Assembly (NCBI GenBank): GCA_030619365.1
Contig: JAUXBQ010000015.1
Coordinates: 1-18,550 of the forward strand
Direction of reading: 5' to 3'
Length of the DNA stretch: 18,550 bases
Origin: a candidate division FCPU426 bacterium
GTDB taxonomy: Bacteria > Oederibacteriota > JAAXVQ01 > JAUVAV01
The notes beneath the pieces are model-generated. The model saw nothing but the letters and a program-made list of their open reading frames with translations, was not told the origin of the DNA and did no database searches. Of the stretch, positions 15,617 through 18,550 are shown in pieces. Within the stretch, counting starts at the first letter, position 1, and each line of letters starts with the position of its first letter. A program made the translations under genes and the position numbers.

Positions 15617-15670
15617 CCCAGCCAGCGCCCGAGGCGGTTAGGCGCCGGCTGGGATCTTAAAAATTTTACT
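15617..15670 (+). terminator. Terminator-like hairpin after batB-batC
   Basis: CCCAGCC (15617-15623) pairs with GGCTGGG (15647-15653), and after one A/C mismatch GCGCC (15625-15629) pairs with GGCGC (15641-15645). The loop has 11 bases. The following stretch is ATCTTAAAAATTTT, AT-rich but not a clean T run, so termination efficiency may be modest. Its position five bases after the last Bat gene stop supports the role. Confidence 0.55.
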
Positions 15671-15718
15671 ATCCCCACCCCTAAATTCCTCATAAAATGG
15701 AGGGCATATACAAGACAA

Positions 15719-15837
15719 GCCCTGCGCTTCAGCGCGGGGCTCCCCCGCCCCCTCTCCCTAGTAGAGATTGTGTCACAACGCCCGTCCTCAGTCTCTAACC
15801 CAAACATTCCCCTCCCCAGTCTTTTTGGTGGGAGGGG
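15719..15837. repeat. Structured non-coding stretch before IS481
   Basis: Between the Bat terminator and the IS481 element there is no supportable gene. Two hairpins are visible. GCCCTGCGCT with AGCGCGGGGC (15719-15728 and 15731-15740) leaves almost no loop. CCCCTCCC (15809-15816) pairs with GGGAGGGG (15830-15837) around a 13-base T-rich loop. C-rich and G-rich runs dominate the rest. It resembles repeat debris into which the IS may have inserted. Confidence 0.4.
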
Positions 15838-15852
15838 TAAGGGGAGGGTACA

Positions 15853-15897
15853 AACCTGGTACATTGTTTACAAACTTGACCGGGCACATGGTTTACA
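15853..15897 (+). repeat. IS481 left inverted repeat (IRL) with two 18-bp motifs
   Basis: The 45-bp end contains two direct copies of an 18-bp motif: CCTGGTACATTGTTTACA at 15855-15872 and CCGGGCACATGGTTTACA at 15880-15897, matching at 15 of 18 positions and offset by 25 bp. The inner 19 bp are identical to the right end, while the six bases between the motifs (AACTTG) are not shared. Those six bases contribute the -35 element of the transposase promoter. Confidence 0.85.
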
Positions 15898-15905
15898 GTT
15901 CTAAT
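15876..15905 (+). promoter_or_regulatory. Transposase promoter inside IS481 IRL
   Basis: TTGACC (15876-15881) and TCTAAT (15900-15905) each match the sigma-70 consensus at 5 of 6 positions with an 18-base spacer. The inner motif of the left inverted repeat lies within the spacer and overlaps the -35, so transposase binding to its own end would block transcription. That autoregulation is inferred from layout only. Confidence 0.55.
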
Positions 15906-15927
15906 TGAGGGCAAGGAGGATATCCCT

Positions 15928-17076
15928 ATGCCCTGGAAAGAGACCTGTGCCATGAATGAACGGTTGAAGTTTGTTGCAGATCATTTGGAACAAGATCAAT
16001 CCATCAGTGAGCTTTGTCGTCATTATGGGATTAGCCGCCCGACAGCTTACAAATGGATTGAGCGATATGATCAATTCGGCCCTGAAGGCTTGTTGGAAAA
16101 AGGTTGTGCACCGAAGCATCATCCGAATCAGACGCCTGCAGATATTGAGGCAAAACTGGTTGCCCTTAAAAATAAATATCGCAAATGGGGGCCACGTAAA
16201 TTGCTGACTCGGCTGAAGAAAAAAGAACCGCATGTGTCCTGGCCCGCGTTGAGTACCGCAGGCGCTATTCTGAAAAGACGTGGATTGACGATACCGCGAA
16301 AGCATCGCGCCAGAACTCCACCGTATCAAGGACTCTGTCATACGGGAGCTGCGCCCAACGACGTCTGGGCAGCGGATTTCAAAGGGTGGTTCAAGACACG
16401 CGACGGACACCGCGTTGACCCATTGACCATTACGGATTGGTTTAGTAGATATCTGATTTGTTGTCAAGCCCTGGAGAGCACTAAAGGATTGCCCGTGAAA
16501 ATGCAGTTTGAGCGAACCTTCAGGGAATATGGTATGCCTTGGGCCATCCGAACTGATAATGGGCCACCTTTCGCTAGTATCGGGTTGGGTGGACTGTCGC
16601 GGCTGTCGGTGTGGTGGATACGTCTCGGGATCTGGCCTGAACGAATCCGGCCAGGACATCCCGAAGAGAATGGAAGGCATGAAAGGATGCATAAAACCCT
16701 GAAAGAATATACGATCAAACCACCGTGTTATACTGCGTGTGCACAACAAATGGCTTTTAATCGCTTTCAACAGGAATACAACGAGGAGCGGCCCCATGAG
16801 TCGTTGGAGATGCAAACACCTAGTGAATGGTATCAGACATCGGATAGAACATTTCCCAATCGTCTGCCCGAAATAGAATATGGGCATGACTTTGTGATCA
16901 GAAGAGTTCGCTCTGATGGCCAAATCAAATGGCAAGGCAAAATGCTTTTTATGAGCGAGTCCCTGATCGGAGAATTCGTAGGTCTTAGAAAGATGGACGA
17001 TGAAATTTGGACAATTCATTTTGGGCCTCTCGTTTTGGCAACTTACAGTTCACAGAATCAAAAGCTCTGTAGCTAG
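15928..17076 (+). CDS. IS481-family transposase
   Basis: A 382-residue DDE transposase. The N terminus has a helix-turn-helix (SISELCRHYGISRPTAYKW, about residues 27-45) for binding the IS ends. The rve-type integrase core carries Asp150 (WAADFKG), Asp210 (RTDNGPP) and Glu246 (HPEENGRHERMH), with exactly 35 residues between the second Asp and the Glu as expected for this family. The start ATG, with AAGGAGGA at 15913-15920 and seven bases of spacing, gives the characteristic MPWKE opening of IS481 proteins. The reading frame has no interruption, so the enzyme is probably functional. It moves its element by cutting at the inverted repeats described here. Confidence 0.93.
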   Translation: MPWKETCAMNERLKFVADHLEQDQSISELCRHYGISRPTAYKWIERYDQFGPEGLLEKGCAPKHHPNQTPADIEAKLVALKNKYRKWGPRKLLTRLKKKEPHVSWPALSTAGAILKRRGLTIPRKHRARTPPYQGLCHTGAAPNDVWAADFKGWFKTRDGHRVDPLTITDWFSRYLICCQALESTKGLPVKMQFERTFREYGMPWAIRTDNGPPFASIGLGGLSRLSVWWIRLGIWPERIRPGHPEENGRHERMHKTLKEYTIKPPCYTACAQQMAFNRFQQEYNEERPHESLEMQTPSEWYQTSDRTFPNRLPEIEYGHDFVIRRVRSDGQIKWQGKMLFMSESLIGEFVGLRKMDDEIWTIHFGPLVLATYSSQNQKLCS

Positions 17077-17093
17077 TGTAAACTGGTAAAAAG

Positions 17094-17138
17094 TGTAAAC
17101 CATGTGCCCGGTATAAACTGTAAACGATGTTCCGGGTT
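17094..17138 (-). repeat. IS481 right inverted repeat (IRR)
   Basis: On the minus strand this end reads as two copies of the same 18-bp motif: an outer one ending in ACATCGTTTACA and an inner one ending in ACATGGTTTACA, with GTTTAT between them. An extra partial copy (TGTAAAC at 17077-17083) lies further inside, just after the transposase stop codon. Confidence 0.85.
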
Positions 17139-17153
17139 GCACAGAGGGGGGGT

Positions 17154-17181
17154 TTGGGAATTTTATATTATATGATAAAAT
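17154..17181 (+). promoter_or_regulatory. Candidate promoter for the IS1182-family transposase
   Basis: TTGGGA (17154-17159, 4 of 6) and TAAAAT (17176-17181, 5 of 6) are spaced by 16 bases in an AT-rich stretch ahead of the transposase. The left terminal repeat of this IS must lie in 17139-17219 but cannot be fixed without the right end, which is outside the window. Confidence 0.25.
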
Positions 17182-17219
17182 AGCCTTCATCCCATAAATT
17201 AGGAGGAAATAAACAGATT

Positions 17220-18550
17220 ATGGCCTATCGCTATGGCGAACGAGAACAAACACAAATGCTGCCTCCCAGCGTTGAAGAATATGTCCCGGCAGATGCGCCG
17301 GTACGTGTTTATGACGCTTTCGTAGAAGCATTATCATTCAAAGACCTGGGTATGGTCTACAACCCCAACCAAACCGGTAATCCGGAATACGATCCCAAAG
17401 CCATGCTCAAGCTGTTGGTCTATGGCTACTCCTATGGAATCCGCAGTTCCCGGCGCCTGGAACGGGAAGCCTGTTACAACTTGTCTTTTATTTGGCTTCT
17501 CGGCAGCTTGCGGCCGGACCATAAGACCATCGCTGAATTTCGCCGCCAACATAAACAGACCTTGCATCAGGTGCTTAAACAATGCGCTCGCCTGTGCCTT
17601 AGTCTCAACCTCATTGCCGGGAATACGTTGTTCGTCGATGGTACCAAAATCAGAGCCAATGCCGGGTGGAAAGAACAATGGACAAAAGAACGCGCCCGGA
17701 AAGCATTGGAAAAAATCGATGAACGCATCACGGCCCTTTTAACCGAGTGCGAAACAACGGATGCTCAGGAAACCGGCAGTGAGTCTTTTATCAAAATCGC
17801 CAAAGAACTTAAAGATCAAACCGCACTTAAAACCAAAGTAGAACGGGTATTGGCCGAACTCAAAACCGATGACGATTCCCTCAACACCACAGACCCGGAA
17901 TGTAAGCCAATGCACAGTAATAAGGGAACGTTTCCCAGTTACAATACGCAACACGTGGTGGATGCTCAACATGGATTGATTGTCCATGCCGATGTTGTTC
18001 AAGACGCCACGGACGTCCATCAGTTTGCTCAGCAAATTGAGCAAGCCAATCAAACGCTGGAAAAACCTTGTGCCACCGCCTGTGCTGATGCGGGATATGC
18101 CAATACCGAAGAAGAAAACAAAATAGATGCTCAACACATCCAAGTCGTTGTTCCCACAAACATTCAAGCGCGAGAACAGGAAGAAGGCCCGTTTGCTAAA
18201 TCCAAGTTCACCTATGATGCCGAACACAATGAGTATCGTTGTCCCGAAGGACATCCGTTAACCTATGTCGGCTATGATTCCACCAAGCACAAGCATGATT
18301 ATCGCATTCATGCCAAAGAGACATGTTTGACTTGCCCTCATTATGGAGTCTGTACCAAATCCCGTCACGGGCGGCGCATCAAGCGTCTTGATCTCGAAGA
18401 GATCAAAATTAAACTGGAGACACAATATGCCAGCCCTGAGGGTCAGGCCATTTACAGACTTCGCAAACAAAATGCCGAACACCCGTTTGGCCATCTCCGG
18501 CGAAACTTGGGAGTTCAATATTTCTTGTTGCGCGGAGTGGATGGAGTGAA
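17220..18550 (+). CDS. IS1182-family transposase, 3' end outside the window
   Basis: The frame starting at ATG 17220 stays open to the window edge, giving at least 443 residues without a stop. The product is a DDE transposase of the IS1182 type. An N-terminal DUF772-like domain (YNPNQTGNPEYDPKAMLKLL, then an SLRPDHKTIAEFRR segment) precedes the first catalytic Asp140 (FVDGTKIRANAG). A charged coiled-coil insertion follows (about 148-225), then Asp290 (CADAGYANTEE), a cysteine-bearing segment (CPEG..., CLTCPHYGVC), and Glu420 (QNAEHPFGHLRRN). This order matches the family. AGGAGG at 17201-17206 is 13 bases before the ATG, longer than usual. The coding part seen is intact; whether the gene ends normally cannot be judged. 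Its composition is less GC-rich than the Bat genes, in keeping with acquisition. Confidence 0.9.
   Translation, partial: MAYRYGEREQTQMLPPSVEEYVPADAPVRVYDAFVEALSFKDLGMVYNPNQTGNPEYDPKAMLKLLVYGYSYGIRSSRRLEREACYNLSFIWLLGSLRPDHKTIAEFRRQHKQTLHQVLKQCARLCLSLNLIAGNTLFVDGTKIRANAGWKEQWTKERARKALEKIDERITALLTECETTDAQETGSESFIKIAKELKDQTALKTKVERVLAELKTDDDSLNTTDPECKPMHSNKGTFPSYNTQHVVDAQHGLIVHADVVQDATDVHQFAQQIEQANQTLEKPCATACADAGYANTEEENKIDAQHIQVVVPTNIQAREQEEGPFAKSKFTYDAEHNEYRCPEGHPLTYVGYDSTKHKHDYRIHAKETCLTCPHYGVCTKSRHGRRIKRLDLEEIKIKLETQYASPEGQAIYRLRKQNAEHPFGHLRRNLGVQYFLLRGVDGV

Larger units (their letters stand above)
15853..17138 (+). mobile_element. IS481-family insertion sequence, complete
   Basis: A 1286-bp element bounded by 45-bp imperfect inverted repeats (about 37 of 45 identical), holding one transposase gene that fills nearly all of it. 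Both the transposase and the ends appear intact, so it may still be active. The left end contains a good promoter for the transposase. No convincing target-site duplication is seen: the flanks are GAGGGTACA on the left and GCACAGAGG on the right. Base composition is more AT-rich than the Bat operon. The next IS gene begins 81 bp after the right end. Confidence 0.85.

Noticed and set aside
15496..15864. A minus-strand 122-codon frame after the Bat operon
   Set aside because: It is built from repeat and hairpin sequence and from antisense of the batB-batC end; such peptides are typical artefacts of dispersed repeats.
15901..17019. A 372-codon minus-strand frame across IS481
   Set aside because: It is antisense to a complete DDE transposase with correct D-D-35-E spacing and starts inside that gene.

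Overview
The window is about 18.5 kb of chromosomal DNA from a Gram-negative-type bacterium. It is GC-rich apart from the insertion sequences at the right end. The GyrA sequence, a secreted protein with a C-terminal FlgD-like/T9SS-like sorting domain, a MoxR-Bat cluster with fused BatB-BatC, and many short palindromic intergenic repeats together suggest an uncultivated lineage of the PVC/Omnitrophota type or a similar candidate phylum. This is inference from gene content; no rRNA or other decisive marker is present.

Left part (1-6.2 kb): gyrA (118-2571) is followed 19 bp later, on the same strand, by a membrane-anchored sensor-kinase-like protein (2591-4936). Its histidine-kinase core has lost the phosphoacceptor histidine, the N-box asparagine and glycines of the G1 and G2 boxes, so it looks like a pseudokinase. 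A strong rho-independent terminator (5010-5041) ends this pair and lies inside the 3' coding end of the convergent gene. That gene is a CapA-family lipoprotein-like metallophosphoesterase (6199-4997, minus), which appears to have a promoter placing transcription start at or near its start codon.

Middle part (6.4-15.7 kb): a rightward gene train. It holds a secreted TPR protein (6431-7639), a secreted protein with eight repeats of about 52 residues plus a FlgD-like C-terminal domain (7731-9695), moxR (9717-10706), a DUF58 protein (10772-11668), a DUF4381/BatD-like membrane protein (11694-12623), batA (12620-13624), and a batB-batC fusion (13810-15612), ending in a terminator-like hairpin. The last five genes form a MoxR-Bat system: an AAA+ MoxR ATPase paired with MIDAS-type von Willebrand A proteins held at the membrane and a TPR partner, believed to act in folding, assembly or stress tolerance at the envelope. 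The secreted repeat protein is close enough to moxR to be its co-transcribed partner or client. A repeat element with two 26-bp direct copies and one inverted copy sits between batA and batB.

Right part (15.7-18.55 kb): a structured non-coding stretch, then a complete IS481-family element (15853-17138) with 45-bp inverted repeats, each carrying two copies of an 18-bp motif. After it comes an IS1182-family transposase (17220 to beyond the window end). The apparently intact transposases and lower GC suggest these are recent arrivals.

The least expected features are the degenerate kinase behind gyrA, the repeat/FlgD-like secreted protein joined to the MoxR-Bat genes, and the two-site architecture of the IS481 ends. 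No defence system, CRISPR array or RNA gene was recognised.
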